Part shown: positions 52,309 to 60,813 of the stretch, one piece after another
How the letters are laid out: each line of letters starts with the position of its first letter
How positions within the stretch are numbered: the first letter of the stretch is position 1
Assembly: GCA_965250245.1 (NCBI GenBank)
Contig: OZ252296.1
Location: 558,001 to 622,000, forward strand
Origin: JABDIP01 sp965250245
GTDB lineage: Bacteria; Pseudomonadota; Alphaproteobacteria; DSM-16000; Inquilinaceae
Length of the DNA: 64,000 bases
Direction: 5' to 3'
The notes under the pieces: generated by a model
Told to the model about the DNA's origin: nothing
Seen by the model: only the letters and a program-made list of their open reading frames with translations
Databases searched by the model: none
Translations under genes and position numbers: made by a program

Positions 52309-54513
52309 GTGGCGCCAGGGCCGGATCGGCAGTTCGACGCAATCGTGCAGGCGCGGCACGGCGACCCGTTCTCGGTTCTCGGCATGCACGTCGCCGACGG
52401 CGCGGTCGTCGTGCGCACCTTCCAGCCCCAGGCCGCCGCGGTCGAAGTGCTGGACCGCAAATCCGGCAAGCCGGTCGCCCCGCTGTCCCGGGTCCATCCC
52501 GACGGGCTGTTCGAGGCGCGGCTGGCGCGCCGCAAGAAGCCGTTCGCCTACCGGCTGCGCCTGGAGACCGAGCGCGGATCGACCGATATCGAGGACGCTT
52601 ACGGCTTTCCGCCGGTGCTCGGCGACATGGACGTGCACCTGCTGGCCGAGGGCTCGCACCGCAACGCCTATGAGAAGCTGGGCGCGCATCCCCGCACCAT
52701 CGACGGCGTGGCCGGCACGGCTTTCGCCGTCTGGGCGCCCAGCGCGCAGCGGGTCTCGGTGGTCGGCGACTTCAACGACTGGGACGGCCGCCGCCACCCG
52801 ATGCGCCTGCGCCACGCCTGCGGCGTCTGGGAGATCTTCCTGCCGGGCCTCGACCCCGGCGCCCGCTACAAGTACGAGATCGTGGGGCCGGATGGCGCGC
52901 TGGTGCCGCTGAAGGCCGATCCGTACGCCTTCTATGCCGAGCAGCCGCCGCGCACGGCCTCCGTGGTGCACGGCCTGCCGGAGCGCAACTGGGCCGATGG
53001 CGACTGGATGGGCCGGCGCGCCGCCGCGCAATCCCGCGACGCGCCGATCTCCGTCTACGAAGTGCATCTCGGCTCCTGGCGGCGGGTCGCCTCGGACGGC
53101 CTGCGCTACCTGACCTATCAGGAACTCGCCGACCAGCTCGTACCCTATGTGAAGGATCTCGGCTTCACCCATATCGAGCTGCTGCCGGTCAGCGAATACC
53201 CCTTCGACGGCTCCTGGGGCTACCAGCCGGTCGGCCTGTACGCCCCGACCAGCCGGTTTGGCGATCCGGAGGATTTCCAGGCCTTCGTCGAGCGCTGCCA
53301 TGGCGAGGGCATCGGCGTCCTGCTGGACTGGGTGCCGGGGCATTTCCCGACCGACCCGCACGGCCTCGGCCATTTCGACGGCAGCCACCTGTTCGAGCAC
53401 GCCGACCCGCGCCAGGGCTTCCACATGGACTGGAACACCCTGATCTACAATTACGGCCGCTCGGAAGTGGCCAACTTCCTGGTCAACAACGCGCTGTTCT
53501 GGATGGACCGCTATCACCTGGACGGCATCCGGGTCGATGCGGTCGCGTCGATGCTGTACCTGGACTACAGCCGCAAACCCGGGCAATGGGTGCCGAACCG
53601 CTATGGCGGGCGGGAGAACCTGGAGGCTATCGACTTCCTGAAGCGGATGAACACAGAGGTCTATGGCGGCTTCCCCGGCGCCATGACGGTGGCGGAGGAA
53701 TCCACCGCCTGGCCCGGCGTGTCGCGGCCGGCGGATGCCGGCGGGCTGGGCTTCGGCTTCAAGTGGAACATGGGCTGGATGAACGACACCCTGCGCTACA
53801 TCTCCAAGGAGCCGGTGCACCGCCGCTTCCACCACCACGATCTGACCTTCGGCCTGCTCTACGGCTTCTCGGAGAACTTTGTCCTGCCGATCAGCCATGA
53901 CGAGGTGGTGCACGGCAAGGGCTCGATGATCGCCAAGATGCCCGGCGACGACTGGCAGAAATTCGCAAACCTGCGCGCCTACTACGCCTTCATGTGGACC
54001 CATCCGGGCAAGAAGCTGCTGTTCATGGGCTGCGAGTTCGCCCAGTGGCGGGAGTGGGACCACAATTCCGGCCTCGACTGGCACCTGCTGTCCGATGGCC
54101 GCCATGCCGGCGTGCAGGCCCTGATCCGCGACCTCAACCGCGTCTACCGCGAGACCCCGGCCCTGCACCGGCTGGATTGCGATGCCGCCGGTTTCGAATG
54201 GATCGAATCCCAGGACGACGCGAATTCGGTGCTCGCCTGGCTGCGCAAGAGCGACGGCGACGACCCGCCGGTCGTCATCGTCTGCAACTTCACACCGATC
54301 CCGCGCCACAACTACCGCGTCGGTGTGCCCGAAGGTGGCGCGTGGACCGAGCTCATCAACACGGACGCCGCCGACTACGGCGGCAGCGGCACCGGCAATC
54401 TCGGCACCATCACCGCCGACGCCACAGGCTGGCACGGCCGCCCGTACTCCCTCGACCTCAGCCTGCCGCCGCTCGGCGCCCTGATCCTGCAGCCGCGGCG
54501 GCACGACGCCTGA
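52309..54513 (+). CDS. glgB: 1,4-alpha-glucan branching enzyme
   Basis: The product is 734 aa starting at GTG 52309 with GGGGGAGG six bases upstream. It has an N-terminal carbohydrate-binding module (about residues 10-100), the CBM48 module (about 110-215), and the GH13 barrel with nucleophile Asp410 (GIRVDAVASML), acid/base Glu463 (VAEEST) and the third acid in SHDEVVHGKGS. It forms alpha-1,6 branches in glycogen. The next gene begins one base before its stop ends. No glgA or glgC lies in the window, so synthesis may use the maltose-1-phosphate route or genes elsewhere. Confidence 0.96.
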   Translation: MAPGPDRQFDAIVQARHGDPFSVLGMHVADGAVVVRTFQPQAAAVEVLDRKSGKPVAPLSRVHPDGLFEARLARRKKPFAYRLRLETERGSTDIEDAYGFPPVLGDMDVHLLAEGSHRNAYEKLGAHPRTIDGVAGTAFAVWAPSAQRVSVVGDFNDWDGRRHPMRLRHACGVWEIFLPGLDPGARYKYEIVGPDGALVPLKADPYAFYAEQPPRTASVVHGLPERNWADGDWMGRRAAAQSRDAPISVYEVHLGSWRRVASDGLRYLTYQELADQLVPYVKDLGFTHIELLPVSEYPFDGSWGYQPVGLYAPTSRFGDPEDFQAFVERCHGEGIGVLLDWVPGHFPTDPHGLGHFDGSHLFEHADPRQGFHMDWNTLIYNYGRSEVANFLVNNALFWMDRYHLDGIRVDAVASMLYLDYSRKPGQWVPNRYGGRENLEAIDFLKRMNTEVYGGFPGAMTVAEESTAWPGVSRPADAGGLGFGFKWNMGWMNDTLRYISKEPVHRRFHHHDLTFGLLYGFSENFVLPISHDEVVHGKGSMIAKMPGDDWQKFANLRAYYAFMWTHPGKKLLFMGCEFAQWREWDHNSGLDWHLLSDGRHAGVQALIRDLNRVYRETPALHRLDCDAAGFEWIESQDDANSVLAWLRKSDGDDPPVVIVCNFTPIPRHNYRVGVPEGGAWTELINTDAADYGGSGTGNLGTITADATGWHGRPYSLDLSLPPLGALILQPRRHDA

Positions 54514-56657
54514 TGAGCCGCGGCACGGTTGTCTGGCCCGGGCGGCCGTATCCGCTGGGGGCCACCTGGGATGGCGACGGGGTCAATTTCGCGCTGTTCT
54601 CGGCCCATGCGGAGCGGGTCGAGCTGTGCCTGTTCGACCGCACCGGACGTGCCGAAGTCGAGCGCATCGCCCTGCCGGAGCTGACCGACGACGTCTGGCA
54701 TGGCTATCTGCCGGAAGCGGCACCCGGGTTGCTCTACGGCTACCGGGTCTACGGGCCGTACGCGCCGGAGGCGGGGCACCGGTTCAACCACAACAAGCTG
54801 CTGGTCGACCCCTATGCCCGGGCCCTGGACGGGGTGTTCCGCTGGAACGATTCCCATCACGGCTACCGGGTCGGCTCCGGCCGCGCCGACCTGTCCTTCG
54901 ACCGCCGCGACAACGCCCGCTGGATGCCGAAATGCCGGGTGGTGGAGCCGGCCTTCACCTGGGGTGCCGACAAGCGCCCGTCGATCCCCTGGTCCGACAC
55001 GGTGATCTACGAGGCGCATGTTCGGGGCATGTCGATCCGCCATCCGGACCTGCCCCGCGCCAAGCGCGGCACCTTCGGCGGCCTGTCCTCGCCGAATGTG
55101 ATCCGGCACCTCAAGTCGCTCGGCGTAACGGCGGTCGAGCTGCTGCCGGTGCACGCCTTCATCGACGACCGCTTCCTGGTCGAGAAGGGCCTGCGCAACT
55201 ACTGGGGCTACAACACGCTGGGTTTCTTCGCGCCGGAGCCGCGTTACCTCTCGTCGGGCGACATCGGCGAGTTCAAGACCATGGTCAAGCGGCTGCACGA
55301 CAGTGGCATCGAGGTGCTGCTGGACGTGGTCTACAACCACACGGTCGAGGGCAACGAGCGCGGGCCGACGCTCAGCTTCCGGGGCATCGACAACGCCTCC
55401 TACTACCATCTCGATCCGGAGCAGCCGCGCTACTACGTCAACTTCACCGGCACCGGCAACGCGCTCAATCTCGGCCATCCGCGGGTGCTGCAGATGGTCA
55501 TGGACAGCCTGCGCTACTGGGTGGAGGAGATGCATGTCGATGGCTTCCGCTTCGACCTCGCCACCACGCTGGGGCGCGAGGGCAACGGCTTCGACCCCTA
55601 TGGCAGCTTCTTCGACGCGGTTCGCCAGGACCCTGTGCTGGCCCGGGTCAAGCTGATCGCCGAGCCCTGGGATGTGGGGCCGGAGGGCTATCGCCTGGGC
55701 CAGTACCCGGCCGGCTGGGCCGAGTGGAACGACCGTTTCCGCGACACCGTGCGCTGCTATTGGCGCGGCGACCACGGCGTGATGCCGGAACTGGCGCGGC
55801 GCATCAGCGGTTCCGCCGACCTGTTCGAGCACAACGGCCGGCGGCCCTGGTGCAGCATCAACTACGTCGCCTGCCATGACGGCTTCACCACCGCCGACGT
55901 GGTCCGCTATGTCGAACGCCACAACGAGGCCAATGGCGAGGACGGCGTCGACGGCCACGACCACAATTGCAGCGCCAATTACGGCATCGAGGGCCCGACC
56001 GACGATCCGGAGATCCGTGCCGTGCGCGCCCGCCAGCAGCGCAACCTGCTGGCCACCGCGATCCTCTCCCAGGGCACGCCGATGATCCTGGCCGGCGACG
56101 AGTTCTCCCGCAGCCAGGACGGCAACAACAACGCCTATTGCCAGGACAACGAGATCAACTGGCTGGACTGGTCGGCGATCGACGAGGAGGGCCAGGCACT
56201 GCAGGATTTCGTCGGCCGCCTGCTGGCCCTGCGCCGCGACCACCCGGTGCTGCGCCGCCCGCGCTTCCTGCACGGCCGGGAGGAGTCGGCGCGCGGCGTC
56301 CCGGATATCGAATGGCGCACGCCCGACGGGGCGCCGAAATCGGAGGAGCAGTGGCAGGACCCGCATGCCCGCTCGATCGGTCTTCTGCTGGCCGGCGACG
56401 CCGGGGACTTCCTCGGACCGTCCGGCGAGGCCGAGACCGACGATGTGCTCTACCTGGCGCTGAACGCGCATACCGAGGAGGTAGCGTTCCGCCTGCCGGA
56501 GATCGCCGGCGGCAAGTCCTGGGCCTGCCTGATCGACAGCGCCGAACCGGACCGCCGACCGGGCTCCCCGGAGGTCGCTCCGGGCGCGGTGCAGCCGGTC
56601 GCCGCCCGGTCGCTCATGGTCTTCGCGCTTCAGGGAGGTGGCGGTGGACCCGCTTGA
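54513..56657 (+). CDS. glgX: glycogen debranching enzyme
   Basis: The product is 714 aa. A CBM48 module (about residues 8-110) precedes a GH13 catalytic domain with nucleophile Asp348 (DGFRFDLATTLGREG), acid/base Glu384 (LIAEPWDVG) and the third acid in NYVACHDGFT. GlgX hydrolyses alpha-1,6 branches of phosphorylase-trimmed limit dextrins. The start ATG shares its first base with the last base of the glgB stop, and malQ starts inside its 3' end. Isoamylase TreX is a close relative but the operon favours GlgX. Confidence 0.95.
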   Translation: MSRGTVVWPGRPYPLGATWDGDGVNFALFSAHAERVELCLFDRTGRAEVERIALPELTDDVWHGYLPEAAPGLLYGYRVYGPYAPEAGHRFNHNKLLVDPYARALDGVFRWNDSHHGYRVGSGRADLSFDRRDNARWMPKCRVVEPAFTWGADKRPSIPWSDTVIYEAHVRGMSIRHPDLPRAKRGTFGGLSSPNVIRHLKSLGVTAVELLPVHAFIDDRFLVEKGLRNYWGYNTLGFFAPEPRYLSSGDIGEFKTMVKRLHDSGIEVLLDVVYNHTVEGNERGPTLSFRGIDNASYYHLDPEQPRYYVNFTGTGNALNLGHPRVLQMVMDSLRYWVEEMHVDGFRFDLATTLGREGNGFDPYGSFFDAVRQDPVLARVKLIAEPWDVGPEGYRLGQYPAGWAEWNDRFRDTVRCYWRGDHGVMPELARRISGSADLFEHNGRRPWCSINYVACHDGFTTADVVRYVERHNEANGEDGVDGHDHNCSANYGIEGPTDDPEIRAVRARQQRNLLATAILSQGTPMILAGDEFSRSQDGNNNAYCQDNEINWLDWSAIDEEGQALQDFVGRLLALRRDHPVLRRPRFLHGREESARGVPDIEWRTPDGAPKSEEQWQDPHARSIGLLLAGDAGDFLGPSGEAETDDVLYLALNAHTEEVAFRLPEIAGGKSWACLIDSAEPDRRPGSPEVAPGAVQPVAARSLMVFALQGGGGGPA

Positions 56658-58824
56658 CGCCCTGGCCGAGGCGGCGGGGATCGAGCCGGGCTATCACGAC
56701 ATCTGGCACAACCACATCGTCGCCACGCCGGACCAGAAACGCCGCATGCTCGCCGCGATGGGCATCGCGGCGGCCGATGCCAAGGAATGCCGTGCGAGCC
56801 TGGAGGCGATCCTGGCTCGGCGCTGGCAGCGGCTGGCACCGCCGGTGGCGGTGATCCCGGCGGAGCATCAGCCCGGCGAGATCGCGCTCTGCCTCGCCGC
56901 CGGATTCGACGGCATGGTCGATTGGACCCTGACCGAGGGATCCGGCGCGGTGCGCGAGGGCTCGCTGGCGGCCTCCGATCTCCCGGTCGTGGAGGATGGT
57001 GGGCGCGAATCGGGAGATCGCGTCCTCCGGCGCTTCACGCTGCCGGACGACTTGCCGGAGGGCTATCACGGGATCGTGTTATCGACCTCCGGTAACCCGC
57101 AGTCAGATGCGCATTGCCGGCTGATCGTCGCGCCGCGACGCTGCTGGGGACCGGAAGACGCTGTGGGACCGGACCGCGTCTGGGGGCTGAGCTGCCAGCT
57201 CTACTCGCTGCGGTCCGGGCGCAATTGGGGAGTCGGCAACTTCTCCGATCTGGCGCGGTTGTCGTCCGATGCGGCCAAGCAGGGCGCGGATCTGATCGGC
57301 CTCAATCCGCTGCATGCCCTGTTCCCCGCCGAGCCCACGCAATGCAGCCCCTATTCGCCGGCGAGCCGTGTTTTCCTGAACGTCCTCTACATTGATGCCG
57401 AAGCGGTGCCGGAATTCTCCGACTGCGGCGCCGCCATCGCGCTGACCGCCGATCCCGAATTCCAGGTCCGGCTCAAGGCGGCGCGGGCGTCCGAGCTGGT
57501 CGACTACCCTGCCACTGCCGCATTGCTGTTTCCGGTCCTGGAGGCCGTCTTCGCGCACTTCCAGGCCAATGCCGGACCGGCGAGGCGGGCGGCATTCGAC
57601 GCCTTCCGGGCCGAGGTGGGGCCGCCACTGCGCCGGTTCGCCCTGTTCATGGCGCTGCAGGAGCATTTCGTCGCCGAAGCCGATCTCTCGATGATGGATT
57701 GGCGCCGCTGGCCGCTGCCGTTCCAGGATCCGGACTCCGGCGACGTTGCGGATTTTGCGGAGGCCAAGAGCGGCCGGGTCGCCTTCCACGAATACCTGCA
57801 ATGGCTGGCCGACGAGCAACTGGCCGCCGCCGCGGACTCGGCGGCGCGCGCCGGCATGCGGGTCGGGCTCTACCGCGACCTGGCAGTGGGCGTCGGACCC
57901 GCCAGCGCGACGGCCTGGGCGGAAGGTGGCGCCCTGCTGCCGGAGGCCTCGATCGGCGCGCCGCCGGACCTGCTGAACCGGGTCGGGCAGGATTGGGGCC
58001 TTGCGCCGCTGGGGCCGGCGGCCCTGCGCGACGCCGGCTACCGGCCCTTCATCGCCGCCGTCCGAGCCAACATGCGCCATGCCGGGGCCCTGCGCATCGA
58101 TCATGCCATGGGGCTGATGCACCAGTATTGGGTGCCGAAGGGTCTGAAGGCCGACCAGGGCGTCTATGTCACCTATCCGTTCCAGGACCTGCTGCGCATC
58201 CTGGCGCTGGAATCCCGCCGCCAGCGCTGCATGGTGATCGGCGAGGACCTCGGCACCGTGCCGGCCGGGTTCCGCGAGACCATGGCCGAGGCCGGCATCC
58301 TGTCCTACCGCGTCCTGCCCTTCGAGCGGACCGAGGGCGATCTGTTCGCCCGGGCGGAGACCTATCCGGAAGCAGCCCTGGTCACCGGCAGCACCCATGA
58401 CCTGGCGACCCTCGCCGGGCTCTGGGCCGGGCGCGACCTGCACTGGCGACGCACCCTGTCGCTCTATCCCGACGACGAGGTCCGCGACACCGATGCCAGC
58501 GAGCGCATCGCCGACCGCCGCCGGCTGATCGACGCGCTGATCGACGCCGGGCTATGGCCGGCCGACCCGCCAGTGGACACCGAGGCGATGGAATTCGACA
58601 CGGCGCTCATGATCGCGTTGCAGCGCTTTCTCGCCGTCACGCCCAGCCGGCTGCACGTGGTGCCCCTGGAGGATGCCCTGCGGATGGTCGAGCAGATGAA
58701 CCTGCCCGGCACCATCGACGAGCATCCGAACTGGCGGCGAAAGCTGCCTTTGCCGATCGACCAGGTATTCCGCGAGTCCGGGGTTGCCGAGCTTCTGACG
58801 GCTTTGCGAGCAGCTCGCGGCTAG
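56644..58824 (+). CDS. malQ: 4-alpha-glucanotransferase (amylomaltase)
   Basis: The product is 726 aa from GTG 56644, preferred over GTG 56638 as AGGGAGG at 56632-56638 is then well spaced. The gene overlaps the end of glgX by 14 bases. After an N-terminal extension (about residues 1-170), the GH77 domain has nucleophile Asp486 (ALRIDHAMGL), acid/base Glu534 (VIGEDLGTVP) and the third acid in GSTHDLATLAG. It disproportionates maltodextrins released by GlgX. Its stop overlaps by 4 bases (CTAG) with the stop of a convergent minus-strand gene. Confidence 0.95.
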   Translation: MDPLDALAEAAGIEPGYHDIWHNHIVATPDQKRRMLAAMGIAAADAKECRASLEAILARRWQRLAPPVAVIPAEHQPGEIALCLAAGFDGMVDWTLTEGSGAVREGSLAASDLPVVEDGGRESGDRVLRRFTLPDDLPEGYHGIVLSTSGNPQSDAHCRLIVAPRRCWGPEDAVGPDRVWGLSCQLYSLRSGRNWGVGNFSDLARLSSDAAKQGADLIGLNPLHALFPAEPTQCSPYSPASRVFLNVLYIDAEAVPEFSDCGAAIALTADPEFQVRLKAARASELVDYPATAALLFPVLEAVFAHFQANAGPARRAAFDAFRAEVGPPLRRFALFMALQEHFVAEADLSMMDWRRWPLPFQDPDSGDVADFAEAKSGRVAFHEYLQWLADEQLAAAADSAARAGMRVGLYRDLAVGVGPASATAWAEGGALLPEASIGAPPDLLNRVGQDWGLAPLGPAALRDAGYRPFIAAVRANMRHAGALRIDHAMGLMHQYWVPKGLKADQGVYVTYPFQDLLRILALESRRQRCMVIGEDLGTVPAGFRETMAEAGILSYRVLPFERTEGDLFARAETYPEAALVTGSTHDLATLAGLWAGRDLHWRRTLSLYPDDEVRDTDASERIADRRRLIDALIDAGLWPADPPVDTEAMEFDTALMIALQRFLAVTPSRLHVVPLEDALRMVEQMNLPGTIDEHPNWRRKLPLPIDQVFRESGVAELLTALRAARG

Positions 58825-59222
58825 CCGACGCCGGTCCTTGATGCGATCGCAACTCCCGTCAGCGTTTCGGTGTCGGCATCCATATGGCAATCGCGAAGTT
58901 CGACATCCGGGCTTGTAAGCAGGGTATCGAGTTGCGGCGGCGTGAGGCCGACGGCCGGCCCGCCGTCCTGGGCGACCAGCGCCGCGCCGACGCCCCCGTT
59001 TCCGCCTGTGGCCGCCGCGTCCATCGATGGCAAGACGAGGTCGTATCGTCCGAAACCGACGATCCGGTCCGGTGGGCCGGGCAGGATGATGGGGAAACCG
59101 ACCGTCAAGGTCGCGGCAACACGACCGCGGGAGAAGCGCGGAAACGGCGTTTCCATCCGCCGGTCGCACGTGCTGGCATGGATGTCGACAGGGGCCGTGG
59201 CAGGCTCTTGACCGAGATACAT
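58821..59222 (-). CDS. protein of unknown function, third gene of the Rrf2-glutaredoxin arm
   Basis: The product is 133 aa. It has no signal peptide or membrane helix, and its sequence includes TLTVGFPIILPGPPDRIVGFGRYDLVLPS and LTPPQLDTLLTSPDVELRDCHMDADTETLTGVAIASRTGVG. I do not recognise a family. It is considered real because AGGAG lies about eight bases upstream of ATG 59222, overlapping the stop of the glutaredoxin gene, and because codon use fits. It is 11 bases downstream of grxD, so it belongs to the rrf2-grxD unit. The N-terminus may be shorter if the second Met is used. Confidence 0.55.
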   Translation of the reverse strand: MYLGQEPATAPVDIHASTCDRRMETPFPRFSRGRVAATLTVGFPIILPGPPDRIVGFGRYDLVLPSMDAAATGGNGGVGAALVAQDGGPAVGLTPPQLDTLLTSPDVELRDCHMDADTETLTGVAIASRTGVG

Positions 59223-59233
59223 TGTGTCCACTC

Positions 59234-59569
59234 CTAGCTGGTGTGTGCGATGCCTGAATCCTTGAGGATCTGCTGAAGTTCGCCGCATTCATGCATGTCG
59301 CGCACGATGTCGCAGCCGCCGATGAACAGCCCCTTCACGTAGAGCTGTGGGATGGTCGGCCAATTGGCGACCTCTTTCACGGCCGATCGGAGGGCGTCGT
59401 CCTCCAATACATTGATTCCCTTGTACGGCACATTCATCTGACGCAGCACGTCGGCGAGGGCTGCCGAGAAGCCGCATTGGGGAAACCGCGGCGTGCCCTT
59501 CATGAAAAGCACGACGTCGTTTCCGGCGATCTCGCTCGCCACCCGCTGCCGCGCGGTTTCTTCGTTCAT
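59234..59569 (-). CDS. grxD: monothiol glutaredoxin, Grx4/GrxD type
   Basis: The product is 111 aa. The active site is CGFS in RFPQCGFSAALADVLRQM, a monothiol glutaredoxin motif. VANWPTIPQLYVKGLFIGGCDIVRDMHECGELQQIL completes the thioredoxin fold with the glutathione-binding TIP and GGCD residues. Monothiol CGFS glutaredoxins hold a glutathione-ligated [2Fe-2S] cluster and deliver it to target proteins, often with BolA. The gene overlaps the stop of the Rrf2 regulator gene by 4 bp, so both are co-translated. Its association with an Nfu-type protein across the divergent promoter supports a role in iron-sulfur handling. Confidence 0.95.
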   Translation of the reverse strand: MNEETARQRVASEIAGNDVVLFMKGTPRFPQCGFSAALADVLRQMNVPYKGINVLEDDALRSAVKEVANWPTIPQLYVKGLFIGGCDIVRDMHECGELQQILKDSGIAHTS

Positions 59570-60081
59570 GGATTCAGACCCCCTTTGGTGTGTGTTGACG
59601 GCCCGCGCGGTTCCGTCTTGGTCAATGCCGGGTCGCCGCCTCGGAGGTGTGTCTGGAGTCGCCGTGCGCCCGGTGACGGCGGGGCGGCGTCCTTGGCGGC
59701 GCGTGCGATGTCTGCCAGCGTCACGCCATCGAGAAACGTCAGTATCCGGCCCTGGAGCATGCGCCACATCAGATCGGCCTCGCCACGACTGCCGGCTCGC
59801 GGGTTGGGCGGTTCGGTAACTGGCGCGGTGTCGAGGACCCGGAAAACCTCGGCCACGGTGATGCGCGCGATTTCCTTCGCCAGGCGATATCCGCCGCCCG
59901 GACCGCGTTTGGACCGGACCAGCCCGGCTTTGCGGAGATCGGACATGAGGTGCTCCACATAGGAGGTCGAACGTCCGACCAACCGGGCCAGTTCCTCGGC
60001 GGTGCAGCATCGCCGGCCCTTCTCGGTGGCGAGAAGCAGCAATGCCTCGACGGCGAAACGTGGGTTCCTGATCGTGAGCAT
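59566..60081 (-). CDS. Rrf2-family transcription regulator lacking IscR cluster cysteines
   Basis: The product is 171 aa from ATG 60081. The winged helix (residues 4-72) is classic Rrf2: TIRNPRFAVEALLLLATE, ELARLVGRSTSYVEHLMSDLRKAGLVRSKRGPGGGYRLAKE. The dimer helix LMWRMLQGRILTFLDGVTLADIARAAKDA follows. IscR and NsrR carry three cysteines in the loop before this helix; here that loop reads PPNPRAGSRGEA and has none. The only cysteines are an adjacent pair, Cys25 and Cys26. The regulator is therefore unlikely to bind an IscR-like cluster unless through other ligands. The last 40 residues are a disordered tail. Confidence 0.88.
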   Translation of the reverse strand: MLTIRNPRFAVEALLLLATEKGRRCCTAEELARLVGRSTSYVEHLMSDLRKAGLVRSKRGPGGGYRLAKEIARITVAEVFRVLDTAPVTEPPNPRAGSRGEADLMWRMLQGRILTFLDGVTLADIARAAKDAAPPSPGARRLQTHLRGGDPALTKTEPRGPSTHTKGGLNP

Positions 60082-60125
60082 GGCGCGAATTCTCCGATGG
60101 GAGAGGTGTGCCGGGACGCATTTTG

Positions 60126-60187
60126 ATAGCGGTTCGAAACTAAATTTGCGACCCAGGCTTGTCAATATAGTTTCGAAACGCTATTAT
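60126..60187. promoter_or_regulatory. divergent promoter with two inverted operator copies (rrf2-grxD / marR)
   Basis: Two copies of one element lie in opposite orientation: ATAGCGGTTCGAAACTA (60126-60142) and the complement of ATAGCGTTTCGAAACTA (60168-60184), 16 of 17 bases identical, 42 bp apart centre to centre (four helical turns). The marR promoter reads TTGTCA (60159-60164), 17 bases, TATTAT (60182-60187), with one operator filling its spacer. On the minus strand TTGACA (60165-60160) has a 17-base spacer and TAGTTT (60142-60137) inside the other operator. GAGGAGG serves marR. Confidence 0.7.
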
Positions 60188-60210
60188 CCTTCCGGGTTGA
60201 GGAGGCCAAT

Positions 60211-60813
60211 ATGAACAGTCGGACCATCGCTGAATGGATCGTCTACCTCGGGCGGCTGGGTGCCGGCGACGGCGTGGTCGAGGGGCTGACGCAGGTGCAA
60301 TGGACTGCGCTCCGGTATTTCGCCCGGGCCAATCGCTTCTCTCGAACACCTTCGGCATTTGCCGAATTTCACGCGACAACACGAGGGACGGCGTCGCAGA
60401 CGATCAAGGGACTGATTGATCAGGAGTATCTGGTCCGGACCCGGTCGCAGTCCGATGGCCGCAGCATCCGTCTGGACCTCTCGGACAAAGCGAGACGCGT
60501 CCTTGCCAGGGATCCACTCATTTCCCTGGCGGCGGCCGCGGATGCCCTCCCCCCGGGTGTCCGCGGCCAATTGGCGGCGACGTTGCAGCGCATGCTGCAC
60601 CAGGTGGCGGATCAGGCCGGCAAGCCGCTTTTCGGAACCTGCGAGACTTGCGTGCATCTCAACTGTGAAACGCGCTGCCAGGCGGCGTCTTATGACTGTT
60701 CGTTCCTGGACGCGCCTCTGGCGGAGGAGGAGCTGGACGAGTTGTGCATCAATTTCTCGCCGGGAAAGCCGATGCGGCCCGTGCGGGCAAGTGACCGAAG
60801 ACTGCCGTCATGA
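60211..60813 (+). CDS. MarR-family regulator with C-terminal cysteine cluster
   Basis: The product is 200 aa. Residues 1-135 form a MarR winged helix dimer unit (LTQVQWTALRYFARANRF, SAFAEFHATTRGTASQTIKGLIDQEYLVRTRSQSDGRSIRLDLSDKARRVL). The C-terminal region adds FGTCETCVHLNCETRC and a later pair, with Cys144, Cys147, Cys152, Cys156, Cys163 and Cys179 plus His149. This arrangement suggests a bound zinc or iron-sulfur cluster as sensor, absent from classical MarR proteins. GAGGAGG lies five bases before ATG 60211. It starts a five-gene plus-strand arm and probably represses both arms through the palindromic operators. Confidence 0.85.
   Translation: MNSRTIAEWIVYLGRLGAGDGVVEGLTQVQWTALRYFARANRFSRTPSAFAEFHATTRGTASQTIKGLIDQEYLVRTRSQSDGRSIRLDLSDKARRVLARDPLISLAAAADALPPGVRGQLAATLQRMLHQVADQAGKPLFGTCETCVHLNCETRCQAASYDCSFLDAPLAEEELDELCINFSPGKPMRPVRASDRRLPS

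Noticed and set aside
54375..56471. Minus-strand open frame of about 700 codons over glgX
   Set aside because: Shadow of glgX; no recognisable domain and no ribosome-binding site.
60126..60142. tRNA-like T-loop text (GGTTCGAAAC)
   Set aside because: No acceptor or anticodon stem surrounds it. It is half of the palindromic operator pair in the divergent promoter.
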